34,849 nt of DNA from contig NW_025955365.1 of assembly GCF_022376445.1 (NCBI RefSeq), positions 1 through 34,849 of the forward strand. The letters run 5' to 3'. The position numbers and the translations under genes are program-made. The first letter of the stretch is position 1. The number at the start of each line of letters is the position of its first letter. The notes under the pieces are model-generated. The model was given only the letters and a program-made list of their open reading frames with translations. It did not search any database and had not been told where the DNA came from. Source of the stretch: Fomitopsis serialis (taxonomy: Eukaryota; Basidiomycota; Agaricomycetes; Polyporales; Fomitopsidaceae). Positions 9,891 through 22,080 of the stretch are shown in pieces.

Positions 9891-11365
9891 AAATCCTGAA
9901 GTCCCTGGATCGAAACCAGGAGTTGCTAGATACTGTAACGGATAGTTTTTCCCATTGCCCTTCCTGCGCACGGACCTTCCAGATGCGGGTAACAAAGTCT
10001 CAAGGTGAGCGAGCACAATGTTGTCTCTCCTTTTTTCCAAATCCTCCTGATAAGCTGATATTCCCGGCTAAGGCTGATGCTCATTCAACTTTGCAACGGG
10101 CAGAGAGATAATTGAGCAACTGGTACTCATGGCCGTGGCTGAAGCGCCCTCCGTGGACTTGACAACGGATTACTTGCTGTATAATAGCCTATCCTCAATT
10201 CATATCCTATCGAGTGCTGAAAACCCCGAAGTCCAATGCTGAACTGTAGAAGTCATCCTCTTTAGAATTTGAGGGGCACAGATGGGAGATGTCGATTTCA
10301 AGTTGGCATGCGTGTATACCATTTGGACACCATACAGTATATCACGGGCCTCGAATTTATGCTAACACCATACATTTAGAACGTATCCTCTGAAGAAGGC
10401 CGTGAGAGGTATGTACAACATCGACACAGGCCTCGCTGACTTCAAGTACTCGGGGAGGGCGAGTAGGGCCCGGAACGCCGGGCCGCTCCACGTTGGGAAG
10501 TAGCTTAAGTAATCTGGACCTACGTGCCACTGCCACCAACTCCGAGTCGCAAGTCCGCCATCTACACGTATACGTATGTCAATTCTCGGGTGCTCCCCAT
10601 GCATAGTACACAGAGAATCTACGTCCATCCACGTATAAATGCTTGATTTCTCGGCATGACCAAGGTATCGATGGCTTGTTTGATTGCTCGCCATCCAGAC
10701 TACATTCAGACCTTAAGCACCCATTATCTTGCTGACGTCTGGCCACTACTCGCTACGTTCAAAGAAACCTCGTCCATCTATGGCGGTATCTTGGATTGAT
10801 AGCAGATGCGGACCCTCGTTGGAGATCACGAGTTGTGAGCATGTCCCCTCCCTATATGCACTCTTTCCTATACTGTCCCATATGCTTTCTCAGGCTCACA
10901 GTGATGATAGCCGGATATACCAGCACGGTGTCTTGTCCCAGCGCAGCATATCACACGATCCCTTCGCTGACCGTGGGCGATAGCTCGGTCTGGAGTTGTG
11001 ATTGGATGCAATATCACCTGCAGGCGCATCGAACGAGTGCGAATCAAGCACACCTGAAGAAGCACCGTCACGGTCTGCTGTCATCGCACCTACATATTTC
11101 ACCCGACGCATCCTATATGGACACCTTCTTAGCTTCCTGCAAATTCACATGATATCAAGACACTTCCCGTGGACGTCCTCGTTTCTGCTCTAGGTCGAAG
11201 AGAAGCCTTATGGGAGAATGCTTCGTGGTTGACGTCTGACGTAAATTACTCGCTTTGAGTCCCCACCAGGTGTCTCGATGGCGTCTCTCTCAAACGACTG
11301 CTTTAAAACCCTCAGTTTCACTGCCGTAGATCCACATATCTCACCTGAGGTTAACGGAAACCACC
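9891..11365. other. Intergenic region upstream of alcohol oxidase
   Basis: No coding structure is convincing across this 1.5 kb. Frames are short, change phase without splice sites and lack motifs. The last 100 bases carry the core promoter of the alcohol oxidase gene. Confidence 0.5.
11301..11310 (+). promoter_or_regulatory. TATA-like box of the alcohol oxidase gene
   Basis: CTTTAAAACC lies 56-65 bases before the ATG at 11366, a plausible TATA-type position for a fungal gene with a short 5' UTR. No experimental support. Confidence 0.35.
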
Positions 11366-14022
11366 ATGTCCGTCTTTTCTCCAGTGGAAGCTGACATTAT
11401 CATAGCCGGAGGTAAGACCGTGTCCATCATCGTGCTCGCCATGGACCTGACGGCCCTCCTAAATCAGGTGGTACGACTGGTTGTGTTATTGCGGGTCGCC
11501 TTGCCGCAGCCGACCCGTCTCTGCGCATCCTCATCCTAGAGGCTGGCCCGCCTACCCTCGAGGATTTGGCGCATGTACAACCAGCTCGCTACCTCAGTCA
11601 TCTTCTACCGGGGAGCACGACGGTCAAGTTCAACGTGGGCAAGGAAAGCGCCGATCTCGGTGGACGTGCACCCATCGTACCCTGTGGACAGTGCCTCGGA
11701 GGAGGGTCCAGTGTCAACTGTGAGTATCCTACAACGTGGCCAATCCGATGTTGACCATTGCCATCTTCGGTGGTAGTCACCATGTACACACGCCCATCCC
11801 CGTCTGACTACGATGACTGGGAGACAATGTACGGAAACGAGGGATGGAGCTCCCGCGAGCTTATCCCTCTTCTACAGAAGGTCAGACAACCTCTCAGCAA
11901 AGACCTCATGCTTTAAATACGCGGCCTATAGATGGAGACCTACCAAGTAGCGCCAGACAAGCCAACGCACGGATACGATGGTCCGCTGCAGATCTCCTAC
12001 GGCGGCGTCTTCACCAGCGCGGGCAAACAATTTCTCGAGGTCGCCGCGCAGTATGACAAGAGCAGAGGAACCACGGACGATCCCAGTGACATGATTGGAA
12101 TCAATGCGTATGGTGTGAGTGTAATCAAATGTACTTTGTGAACTTGGCCCTCACGCACGGTCATATGTAGCGGTGGCAAAAGTACGTCACACATAACGTC
12201 TCGTTTAGACGCCATGTCTGATAAATTCCTCGTAGGTATATTGACAAAGAGAAGGGACGCCGCTCCGACGTACCGCACAACTACATCTACAACCGTCAGC
12301 TGGACAACCTGGAGATCTTGACTGGCTATCATGTGAAACGAGTAATATTCGAGTGCGCCCTCATATATACCATCTATCCCGTCCAACTCACACGTGGTTC
12401 AATCTTCACAGAGGTGAACGAGCCGCCGGCGTGGAATTTCTGCCAAATGCACGCTTCCGCCCGGAGGAAGAGCAAGCACCGCGGGTCGCCAGAGCTCGCA
12501 AGCTGGTCGTTCTATCTTCAGGCACGTTTGGATCGCCTGCCATACTTGAGCGCTCAGGCGTCGGCGATCGTCGTCGGCTGCAGCCGCTGGGGATCGACGT
12601 TGTCGTCGATCTTCCTGGCGTCGGAGAGAACTTCCAAGGTGATGTAGTTCTCGAGATCGGCACGATCTGGTATCTGATTGGTCTGATGGGCTCGCCCGTT
12701 CGTATAGACCACAATGTGATCTTCGCGCCGTATCTTGTAGACGATGACGCAGAGACGCTTGACGGAATCGTCCGCAACGACAAAGAGGAGATCGAAAGTA
12801 CGTCACTACACACCACAACGAAGGTATGCTTCATCACTGACTAGCATCCGGGGATCCCTAGAATGGTCCGCTCAGTGGCTCAAGGATGGCTCTGGTCTCA
12901 TGGCTCATAAGTAAGTTCCTATCCATCATAGCAACGTCGCCCCTTTGCTAATGGGAAGCAGCGGTATCGACGCCGGCATCAAATTGCGGCCTTCTGTAGA
13001 AGATCTTGAGGTCATCGGCCCCGAGTTCACCGAGCAGTGGCAGCAAATATTTGCGGACGCCCCAGACAAGCCCGTCATGTGGGTGGGCACCCTCAGCATG
13101 TAAGCGTCCTGATCCCGCTTCCGCTGAGCCGAGACCCTTTGTCGCCCTGCTCACTGTTCATAGGTTTGTTGGAGATCCGTCTAGTGTCCCAGCGAGAAAA
13201 TATTCCAGTTTAACCTACTTCCTGGATTACCCGGAGTCCGTCGGACACGTGCACATCACCTCTGCTGAGGATGTGAATGCACCGCAAGACTTCGACCCCA
13301 AGTACATGAGCAAGTTAGTCTATCCCGACACCCAGTAAATAACCGATGACTACAACAGTGCACTGACGATCGTCTCAGGCCTTCCGACATTGCGCTAATG
13401 CGCTGGGGCTACAAGTTCGGGCGAGAAATTGCGCGCAGGATGCCTTCATATCGCGGCGAATACGTCCCCGCTCATCCTGCGTTTTCGGAGGGTAGCCAGG
13501 CGGCGTGCAGTGGCGACGCCAAACCTGCATCCATAGCGCAGGCAAACATCCAATACACGAAAGAAGATGATGGAGCGATAGATGATTATACGCGGAACGT
13601 CGTGGCGACAGCATGGCATAATGTATGTCCACTCAGTCATTGCCGCTTGTTCTTCGATTAGAGAACTAAATCCGAATCTGTCGCTGTCTCTTAGCTGGGG
13701 ACATGCGCCATGAAACCACGCGAACAGGACGGTGTCGTAGACTCTTCTCTGAACGTGTACGGAGTGTTGGGGCTCAAAGTCGCCGGTCAGTCGAACGGTG
13801 TTCGCTGCTCAGACGTTGAAGTGAACTAACCTCTTGCACGTCGAAGACTTGTCCATTGCACCGTCCAACGTTTCATCTGTAAGTTTCCCCTAAACTTTGA
13901 GCTCGTCCGGAGGCCTGACAAGCACTCGTTTGTTTCAGAATACTTACTCCACTGCCGTGGTCATCGGAGAGAAGGCAGTAACAATTATCATGAAGGAGCT
14001 AGTCATGAAACGCCGAGGCTAG
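11366..14022 (+). CDS. AOX: Alcohol oxidase-like GMC oxidoreductase (AA3 family), 15 exons, 605 aa
   Basis: FAD-dependent oxidase expected to oxidise short primary alcohols to aldehydes, yielding hydrogen peroxide. Exons: 11366-11411, 11468-11719, 11777-11880, 11932-12114, 12171-12181, 12236-12352, 12412-12638, 12708-12797, 12862-12910, 12962-13099, 13164-13313, 13379-13622, 13695-13785, 13847-13878, 13939-14022; total 1818 nt, all GT..AG. Motifs: ADP-binding GGGTTG at 15-20, the GMC signature region GGGSSVNFTMYTR near 93-105, FQDHNV before the substrate domain, and the active-site pair His536 (ATAWHNLGTC) and Asn579 (SSNTYST). These match the methanol/alcohol oxidase branch (AA3_3) better than aryl-alcohol oxidases. 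No signal peptide is visible. The length is somewhat below the usual 640-670. The C-terminus (KRRG) shows no clear SKL-type peroxisomal signal. The fifth exon is only 11 nt. Confidence 0.9.
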
Positions 14023-14306
14023 CGTCGATGACCGTTGTCGTGAAAAGCTTTTGTGCCAACAAGACGTTGCCCAATGTCCTCTGAATCTATCATACCATAC
14101 AAGCTCGGTCGGCGAAGATGCATCATGTTTACTTGACGCCTTCATATACCAAACTGTTCGACTATCAATGAATTACTAGCATCAGACAAGTGCCATCAGA
14201 CTGAGCGGTATGGCCAGTCAAGCGTTCGTTCACAAATCACCGTAGTGTTTTGGAGAATGAATGATTTATCGTAGGCGTAACAAAGGATAGTGTACAGTAC
14301 ATGCGG
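14023..14306. other. Convergent intergenic spacer
   Basis: A 284-bp gap between the stop codons of the alcohol oxidase (+) and the glycosyltransferase (-). It must hold both 3' UTRs and polyadenylation sites. No other feature is seen. Confidence 0.5.
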
Positions 14307-17300
14307 TTAGAAAACAGTCATCGCACCCGGCGTCATCGGCAACGCTTCGATCGTATCGAGTTCGTTGCCCTGCTTCTCTATGTCACCTCCCTTCGTCATC
14401 GACAGTGGTGTCTCCTCGATGGAACCAAGAGAACCCAACTTCTTCGATAATTCCGACGCGATGTTGAAGACCTTGCTGACCTGTCCGTTTCGGCGCTTGG
14501 AGGGCACCACAAGGGACGCAGGGTGATACCCCAAACTACCAAGGTTGTCGGTAGAATCGGATGGCGTACGCACGGGGTCGTAAGATACAGCGGTGGCTGT
14601 CGTGGCATCCGATGCCTTTCTGTAGTCGCCAAACGGAGGTGGTGGCATGTCGGCCGGATCCTGCTCTTCGGCTGGCTCGATGACGATGGATGGCGAGGCA
14701 GCGGAGGCAGGTACAGGGGAAAGGGGGTCAACCTCTGCATAACGTGTGTCGACGACGGGCAACTCCGCGTGAAGGTTGATATGTGCGTTGTCCGACTCGA
14801 CGGATGGCGTGGACGTTTCGAAGACGACGGCGACGGGTTCCTCGTCAGCGGCGACTGCGGGCGCCTCAAGCGCAGCCTTGGACTTCTTGCTTGACCGCTT
14901 ACCGCGGCGCATCTTTCTGAATGCGCCACGCATCGGCTTGCCCGCGATCCGCTCCTCGTCCGTGGCCGTGGTCTTGCTCGCTCGCCAAGCGTGATACTTC
15001 TTGCGAAGGACGTAATACGCGTACTTGGTCTCGCCGGTGATGACGTCGGAGTAGGCTTGCCCAGAAAGGGCAACGCCTATCGAGCCTACAAACCAGAAGT
15101 ACGGCTGGTGGAAGACGGTGACGAGCAGGTAGGCGAGACCAAGGGAGAGCATCAAATACCAGACGACGAGGTGGCCAACGTGCGTCGAACGGGAAATGAA
15201 GGACTCGGGACGCGCAAACTCAGATTTAGAGCGAGCGGAGGTACCCCAGTTGGTGATGTGCACCGTGAAGCAAGCAAACAGCTTCGACGGCAGCAATCCG
15301 AAGAAGTACTGCGATTATGTCAGCACTAGGAAGGAAGTAGACATGTAGGTTGCACCCACCATGAAGCCGTATATACCGAACAGGAATTGACGTGGATCGC
15401 GCAAGCAGATGACGCCATAGATCGACTTGATGACAGCCACACCAAACATCGTCGCGAGCCAGATGAGGGGGCGAATCCAGCTCGTGGGGTTGTAGAGCAT
15501 ACGCATAACTGTTGCCGTCAAGACGAACGGGTACAAGAACTGCTTGCTCGTCTCGACGGTCAGCCAGAATTTGTGGAATGCGAAGCTCTTCGGGAACCAG
15601 AATGCCTCTCGGAAGAATGACTTCGACCAACGCGTCTGCTGCTTGACCCAGCGGACATAACCAGCGGGCGTATCGGACTCGCACATTGCGAGATGGGTAT
15701 AGCCCGTCTTGTGTCCGAGCGACAAAATACGGTTGGACAGATGGCGGTCATCGCCGAAGGTGGTCTCCTTCCCGAGGAACGACTGGAGAATCCAGGGACC
15801 AAGCACGGAAATCAAATCCGACGTCTTATAGAGACCAAGCTGAGCGCAACATGTCAGCGAGTCACAGGGTGCGATAGTGAGAATGACTTACAGGACCAGA
15901 CAAACAGCCGACACAACCGAATGCGCTCTGGCATGCGCGCTCGACATTGAACGCAAACCAGTAACGGATGGAAGACATGAGCGCGAGGAACGAATCGCCC
16001 TTGTTCCAGATGCGCACGTCGCCGGTGACGCCGGCAAGCCTCTCATCGCTGAACAGGAGGGCCATCATGTTCTTCACGGCATCGGGGTGAACATACGTGT
16101 CACTGTCGGTAGTGAGCATCGCGTCCTTGGTTCCGAGAGCGTATGCGCCGACGACGAAAGCGGTGAACATGGCGTGACGCTTGTGACCGTGGGGCCTGCG
16201 CTCACACGTTAGTCGGTGGCGGAGATCATACACGGCAGGACGTACTCTGAGAAGCAGATGGCCTTCCACTTCTTCCAGTTTTCCTCCTCTGCCTTCTTGT
16301 GGACGTAGTTCAACATGTAGTTCCAGGCGACCTCGTGTGCCTCGTCCTGACCAGGGCGGTGATCCTGGGTGAGCCACATCTTGAAGAACTCCCAACGAGT
16401 GAGAGGCTTGTGACCGAGGCTGTTGATGTGCTCCCAGTACTTCTCTTTGTACATGACGGAGAGCAACACGGGCAAGTGGACGATGAGGCGCTCCTCCTCA
16501 GGGAAGGCCTTGCCAAACGCGTTCGCCATGTCCATGTCAGGGCCGTCGTTTCCATCGACGACGCCGATGATGTGCTTGATCGGGTACTCTTGCGCGTGAA
16601 GCGACTTCAAGCACTGCAGGAGTGTAAGAACAGGCACACCTGAGGAATATAACATACGTACCGCGATCCAAGCCTCCTCATCTTCACGATATCCGACGAC
16701 TGCGATGCTACACTCGGGAAGAGGAGCGGGTTCATGGGTGGGCAACTGGTCCTTCGCCGCCAAGCGCTCCGCGACACCCTTCACAAGAGGTGACTTCGCG
16801 GTCAGCTTGTTGACCCGCCGACGGTTGTAAGATGCGGCGATGGTCTGCGTAATAAAATCTGGCAGCGGTGTCAGTGTGAGTTTGAGATACGGCTAGTAGG
16901 ACGTACCGAGAATGAGGATGAGGCCGTACATGCCAAAGCTCCACGGCCCAACAGTGACGAGCTTCACGCCAAGGCCGTAACCGATGAGCAGACTGGAAAC
17001 AACGCCCAGGCTGGCAACGACCTTGAACGTCGCCTGGAACCGGCGGATTTTCGGCTGCTGGCGCTGCACGATGTTGAATGGAGGCTCACCCACGGATGCG
17101 TGACGGCCGACTCCAGCGCCTGTGCTTCCGCTAGCGGGAGTGTACCCGTCGAGGCGTTGGGCGCAATGCACTCAATCTCCGGGTCGACATACTCAAGCGC
17201 AGGGGGACCTCTGGCGCAGGGCCGAGGCCAAGGTCATCATCATCGTCGCTTTCGGAGCTAGAGCTTGAACGCGACGAAGATGAGCTGCTGGAGTGACTGA

Positions 17301-18371
17301 GCGTCGGGCGAATGGGCGCCTCAGGAGGAGTGGGGCGGAAGTCGCGGCGCTCAGTGAGCGGGATGCGAGGCGACAACGCAGGCGAGCGAATGCGAGCGAA
17401 ATCGATGTCATCCTGCATGCTCCTACCCAGCCTACTCGATGGGCGGGCCGTCCAAGAATTGACGAATGGAGTCTCCTCGCTCGGCCTAGATACGAGGTTG
17501 GGGGTGGAGGGCGAAGCCAGCGAGCTACGAGCTGGGATGAACGAGCCCATGGAAGAGCGCGGCGAGGGCAACGCAGACAATGACTGGGAGGAAGGTGACC
17601 GCGCCAAGGTACCGGAAGAGCGCCTCAGTCTGTCGGCCCAACGATCACTGCTCCCCTGACGTGCAAGAGTGGGCCGGGGAATCTGGAGGCGAGCGAAGTC
17701 CCTGGAGACGACGGGACGGGGTGCAATGGATTCCTCGTCGGCGGCGTAGGGGAGGTCAACTCCCTCGTCGATCGTCTCCACATGCGGGGGTTGCGCATCG
17801 TCTACCCGGAATGCATCGAGGCCAGACGGGCGGCGGGAGTAGATGAAGAGCGAGCCATCCGATCCAGAGGAGGCGTCTGAAGGTCTCCGGTCTCCCGACA
17901 CCTGAGAGATGTCCGAGTCTTTGCGATCATCCGCAGGGCCGAGGACGACGGCAGCGTTGTCCGGGGCATCGCCAGACGAGCTACTGCCAGCGGACGAAGA
18001 CTCGGAGTCTCTACGTTGCTCCTTGCTCAAGTCGAGCCACTTGGCCTGAAGGCGCGTGTGCCCAGCACTGTCCTTCATGGCTGTTTCGAGGGCTGTGGTC
18101 GAAAGTCAGTGTGAAGATCGGTGCGAAAACTTATAAGTTGACTCACCTTGAGAGACAAGGGAACTGTCTTCGAAGAAAATTTGAAGCGCCGTGGCTTGGG
18201 CCCAGGGGTCAACAGGTGTGCGTCCTCCGTAGAGTACGGTGTCGAGACCCGAGACTCCGAAGGGGTGTTCGCGTCCGGTGTGCTTGACCGACTGTTCCCC
18301 AAAGCAAAGTAGGAAGCATCAGGGTACTTGACGTCTGCACCCTTGGTGCGGAACGACTTTGCAGCGGACAT
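14307..18371 (-). CDS. Processive family-2 glycosyltransferase, hyaluronan/chitin-synthase-like, 8 exons, 1222 aa
   Basis: Membrane polysaccharide synthase that would polymerise a UDP-sugar at the plasma membrane. Exons in gene order: 18147-18371, 17193-18072, 16907-17119, 16662-16858, 16246-16613, 15892-16195, 15360-15839, 14307-15308; total 3669 nt. Residues 1 to about 385 are Ser/Pro/Asp-rich and probably disordered. Two membrane helices follow (about 395-450). The GT2 core shows DSD (658-660), GDDR (758-761) and QQTRW (796-800), the metal, base and acceptor motifs of hyaluronan and chitin synthases. Several C-terminal helices lead to an acidic cytosolic tail of about 250 aa. From memory it resembles fungal Cps1-like/GT2 proteins; product (hyaluronan-like, chitin or other) is unknown. 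ATG at 18371 was chosen; ATG at 18404 would add 11 aa. The first intron best closes at an AAG acceptor (18073), which lies just after an in-frame ATG. Confidence 0.87.
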
Positions 18372-19355
18372 GTTGCCAAGGAGAGTATGCGAGTGAGAAG
18401 TCAATGAATGCGCAAGATTTCAAAGTGCGAGAACGTGAAGTACAGAAGTAGGTGAACCTCCATGGTAATTCCGTGGCACTTATATACGCCAGGACATGGA
18501 GTTCCGTGGATCCCCAACCATCATGAGGCGGGACACGGACATTACGTTGCGGATGGGCGGATGGACTCGCTGCTGCACATCCGCACATCCGCTGGTGCGA
18601 CATTGTGGCGCAGTTACCATATCCGGGTTAACACGTCCCAAAATGGAAGGCATGGTGGTTGCTTCCGCCATGGCGGATTGTAGCCGAGCACATCCTTTAC
18701 CGCGCCGGACGGACGCTTGCAGGCACAACCTGGCACAGCCCTGGCCAGTTTCCGCGTCCTCGGGTCTGGATCCTGGAAATATTGTTCGTCTAGAACACCG
18801 TCTGTGATCGAAAGGCTGCCCTGTCGTGCCGCCGGTGTGCGGCGGCGTGCCACAGACTCGGATGCGCAGATCCGAGCCCGTGGCCCACTGGATGGCACGT
18901 CAGGGCACTCCGTGAGCCTTTCAGTTGCACACGGAGTGCACATACCGGCTGCCGGATGCGGTTCGAGGGCCTCAGCCATCCGGTGGTCCCGGTGAACGGT
19001 CACCCGAGTCCAGGCGTGGCCATCCCCCTCCTTAGCGGCCTGACGGACGGAGGATCTGAAGACCGGAGCTGTGAGCTTGTCTGAGTAGCCTAGTCATTGT
19101 AGAGTCATAGTTGGCGGCGAACCGCACAAGGTGCTTGAAACGAACGGCTGGCCCGGGGGAGAGGTTGGGACAAGGTTGGGATGATCCACTAAGCGCCCTG
19201 TGCGTGACAGCAGTCCGTGACTGCGTGTGTGTGACCGGTTGACTCGAATCGAGATCACCGACTTTCTGCAGTGCGATCACTCTCGACCCTCGCCCGAGTC
19301 GACCTCAGCATCTAGCTCTTTCGCAGTCAAGTACAAACGCAGCTGACACGCAATC
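18372..19355. promoter_or_regulatory. Divergent promoter region, glycosyltransferase / eIF2 gamma
   Basis: About 980 bp between the starts of two divergent genes. Toward the glycosyltransferase there is a TATA box. The middle is GC-rich with scattered short frames but no motif-bearing protein. No clear TATA is seen near the eIF2 gamma start. Confidence 0.55.
18479..18488 (-). promoter_or_regulatory. TATA box of the glycosyltransferase gene
   Basis: On the minus strand CGTATATAAG stands about 108 bases upstream of the chosen ATG (18371), a typical fungal TATA position. Confidence 0.5.
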
Positions 19356-21100
19356 ATGCCCGGGGACGAAACACTGCAGAAGCACGACGGCTCCGACAGC
19401 GAGGGCGAGGAGAGCGACGACGAGGAGACCTTCCCGCAGGTGGACATCGATCCGTCGAAATTGACCCCGCTCTCTCCGGAGGTCATCTCAAAACAGGTTT
19501 GCCGCACGTACATCGCCCTTGTGCTTTGCTAATTAAACACATAGGCTACCATCAACCTGGGTGCGCCTGTCGAGCATGGAATGCCCTTCGCAGTCTGACT
19601 AACGTTTGCGCAGGAACAATCGGACATGTCGCGCACGGAAAATCCACCGTCGTGAAAGCGATATCAGGTGTCATGACTGTACGATTCAAGAACGAATTAG
19701 TTCGCAATATCACCATTAAACTCGGATATGCAAATGCGAAAGTGAGGGTATCATCATCTTGCACCCGCCACCAGACTCAATGCAATTCCTCTAGATCTAC
19801 AAATGCGAGAATGAGGCTTGCCCGCGTCCAGGCTGCTACCGGTCATACCGCTCGGATAAAGAGGACAACCCACTTTGCGAGCGACCAGGATGCGGGCACC
19901 GCATGAAGCTCATCCGTCATGTCTCCTTCGTCGACTGTCCCGGACACGACATTCTGATGGCTACCATGTTGAACGGCGCTGCTGTGATGGACGCCGCGCT
20001 GCTGCTCATTGCTGGCAATGAGACATGTCCCCAACCACAGACGTCGGAGCATTTGGCCGCAGTTGAGATCATGAAGCTCGAAAACATCATCATATTGCAG
20101 AACAAGGTCGATCTCATCAAGGAGTCCCAGGCACTAGAGCACCAGAAGAGCATCGCTGCTTTCGTCAAAGGTGGGTTTGTGCGGACTTGTTCTGGGTTCA
20201 TCTCACGTCAGAATGCAGGGACCGTCGCGGAATCATCACCGATTGTGCCCATCTCTGCTCAATTGAAGTACAACATCGACGCCGTGAACGAGTACATCGT
20301 CAAGCGCATACCCATCCCGGTCCGCGACTTCACCGCCGACCCCAAGCTGATCGTCATCCGTTCCTTCGACGTCAACAAGCCCGGAGCAGAGGTCGACGAG
20401 CTCAAGGGCGGCGTTGCCGGTGGTTCCATCCTCACCGGCACTCTGCGCTTAGGTATGGAGGTCGAGATCCGGCCGGGCATCGTCACGAAGGACGCGCAGG
20501 GCCGCAATAAGTGCAAACCTATCTTCAGCCGTATCGTATCGCTGCATGCAGAGAGCAACCACCTGCAGTTCGCTGTACCCGGCGGTCTCATCGGTGTCGG
20601 TACCCGTATCGATCCCACGTTGTGCCGAGCCGACCGTCTCGTCGGTCAAGTGCTCGGTGCTGTCGGCAAGCTCCCTCAGATCTACAGCGGTATGTAGCGC
20701 GAGTTGGACTGATACCGGACTGCGCTCTCATCTGGCGTGGCTCATAGAACTCGAAATCAGTCTGTTCTTGCTCCGCCGCTTGCTCGGTGTCAAGACGGAA
20801 GACAAGAAGCAGACAAAGGTGTCGAAGCTCGTCAAGAACGAGCTGTTGCTCATCAACATCGGGTCCACGTCGACCGGTGGGCGTGTCTTGAGCGTCAAGG
20901 CGGATCTAGCGAAGATCCAGCTGACGTCTCCAGCGTGTACCGAGGTGGGGGAGAAGGTCGCCCTGTCGCGCCGTATTGAGAAGCATTGGCGGCTTGTTGG
21001 TAAGTTCAATCCCGTGGTTGCCCGCTTTACCTGCAGCTCGCTTACGCCATGCATAGGCTGGGGTAGTGTACAGCGCGGGACGGTGTTGGAGGTTGACTAA
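19356..21100 (+). CDS. GCD11: Translation initiation factor eIF2 subunit gamma, 7 exons, 475 aa
   Basis: GTPase subunit of eIF2 that binds initiator Met-tRNA with GTP and delivers it to the 40S ribosome in the cytosol. Exons: 19356-19496, 19545-19560, 19614-19741, 19795-20170, 20219-20689, 20748-20999, 21057-21100; total 1428 nt. Motifs: acidic N-terminus; G1 loop GHVAHGKS (56-63); a Cys-containing insert (C99, C104, C109, C123, C128, zinc-knuckle pattern) typical of eIF2 gamma; DCPGH (142-146); NKVD (198-201); then domain II and III beta barrels with [11 protein letters not shown] and an [13 protein letters not shown] end. These separate it from EF-Tu and SelB. The length is in the family range. 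The second exon is a 16-nt micro-exon placed just before the G1 loop. Essential single-copy gene in most fungi, so a good anchor for synteny. Confidence 0.96.
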
Positions 21101-22080
21101 CTGTCTTCCGTATTGTATCATTGCTCTCGTCGACACGGATTGCTGTCATCATCACACTCAGAGGTTTTGTAGCACTACAGTAGAATGTATCCATCTGCAT
21201 TCGTCACGAATCTCACCGCTGTCCCACGCGTATGTGAAAAATCGGTAAGCACGACTCCTCCGAGTTCTGAGCGGATCAACCACCCGTTGCGACAGCAAGA
21301 CGCGTCTCCAATTCATTTCATGGCACTCACTACTGAACGACCTTCAGGCATCAAGCTTCCGAGCTTCAACGCGGGCTAGGGGCTACTACCGATAGCCAGA
21401 GTCGCGGTCATCTCAGCTAGGACCCGTTCGCGTGGGGAGGTGGGAATGTAGAGTCGCGCCTCGAGGCGTCGTAATCTGTAGGGTGAGCGAGCCTTGCGCG
21501 TCTCGCCGTGATCTCTGAGCGTTGATTCATTGCTCGGGCGGTGCTATCCTGCAGCTTGTCCCTGATCTCCTTCAACTACGTAATTGATATGTGGACATAC
21601 GATTCGTCAAGGATGATGTATTCACTGATGCTATTGAGCTCAGGTAGTGTCACCAGATACGTCCCGTCGTCGCCTGTCTCACTGGCGGCAACCACATTGT
21701 TCCGATGATCCCACTTGCTATCGAACTGCTGAACCACACTGACTCTTCTGTGTACAATTTCGTGCACACGTGGGTAGACAAACTAAGTGCCGCATATCAT
21801 AATTGATGCCGGACAGTGCCTTCCGTCGAAGTTCAAGCCGTTCCGCATATAAGGATACACCAATTCAAACGACAGCGAGGCTTCTGCCTTACAACTAACC
21901 TCTGCTCTCGTTACGCAAGCCCTCTCCCCTCTATTGCGTCCCCTTGAAGACCGCGCAGCGGCCGTTCATTCCTCACCTGTCACGAGGCCAGCTATTTTCC
22001 TCTCTTCAAAAAATCTTAGCAGAACCTGCCTGCTCGTGTATAGCACACTCGCTCACGTCACTGTCACATACTGTATCCAC
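21101..22080. other. Intergenic region between eIF2 gamma and the DUF6534-like gene
   Basis: Noncoding, about 980 bp. It should contain the eIF2 gamma 3' UTR. A TATA-like GCATATAAGG lies near 21845-21854, roughly 230 bases before the next ATG. Short frames in this interval show no domain or splice continuity. Confidence 0.5.

Noticed and set aside
9890..9930. tRNA-like T-arm on the minus strand (CCTGG TTTCGAT CCAGG)
   Set aside because: The loop is out of register with the conserved TTCRANY, and no matching acceptor stem or anticodon arm is found within 70-150 bases. At most a decayed SINE-like fragment.
14776..15329. Plus-strand frames opposite the glycosyltransferase
   Set aside because: They are shadows of a well-supported minus-strand exon and lack motifs.
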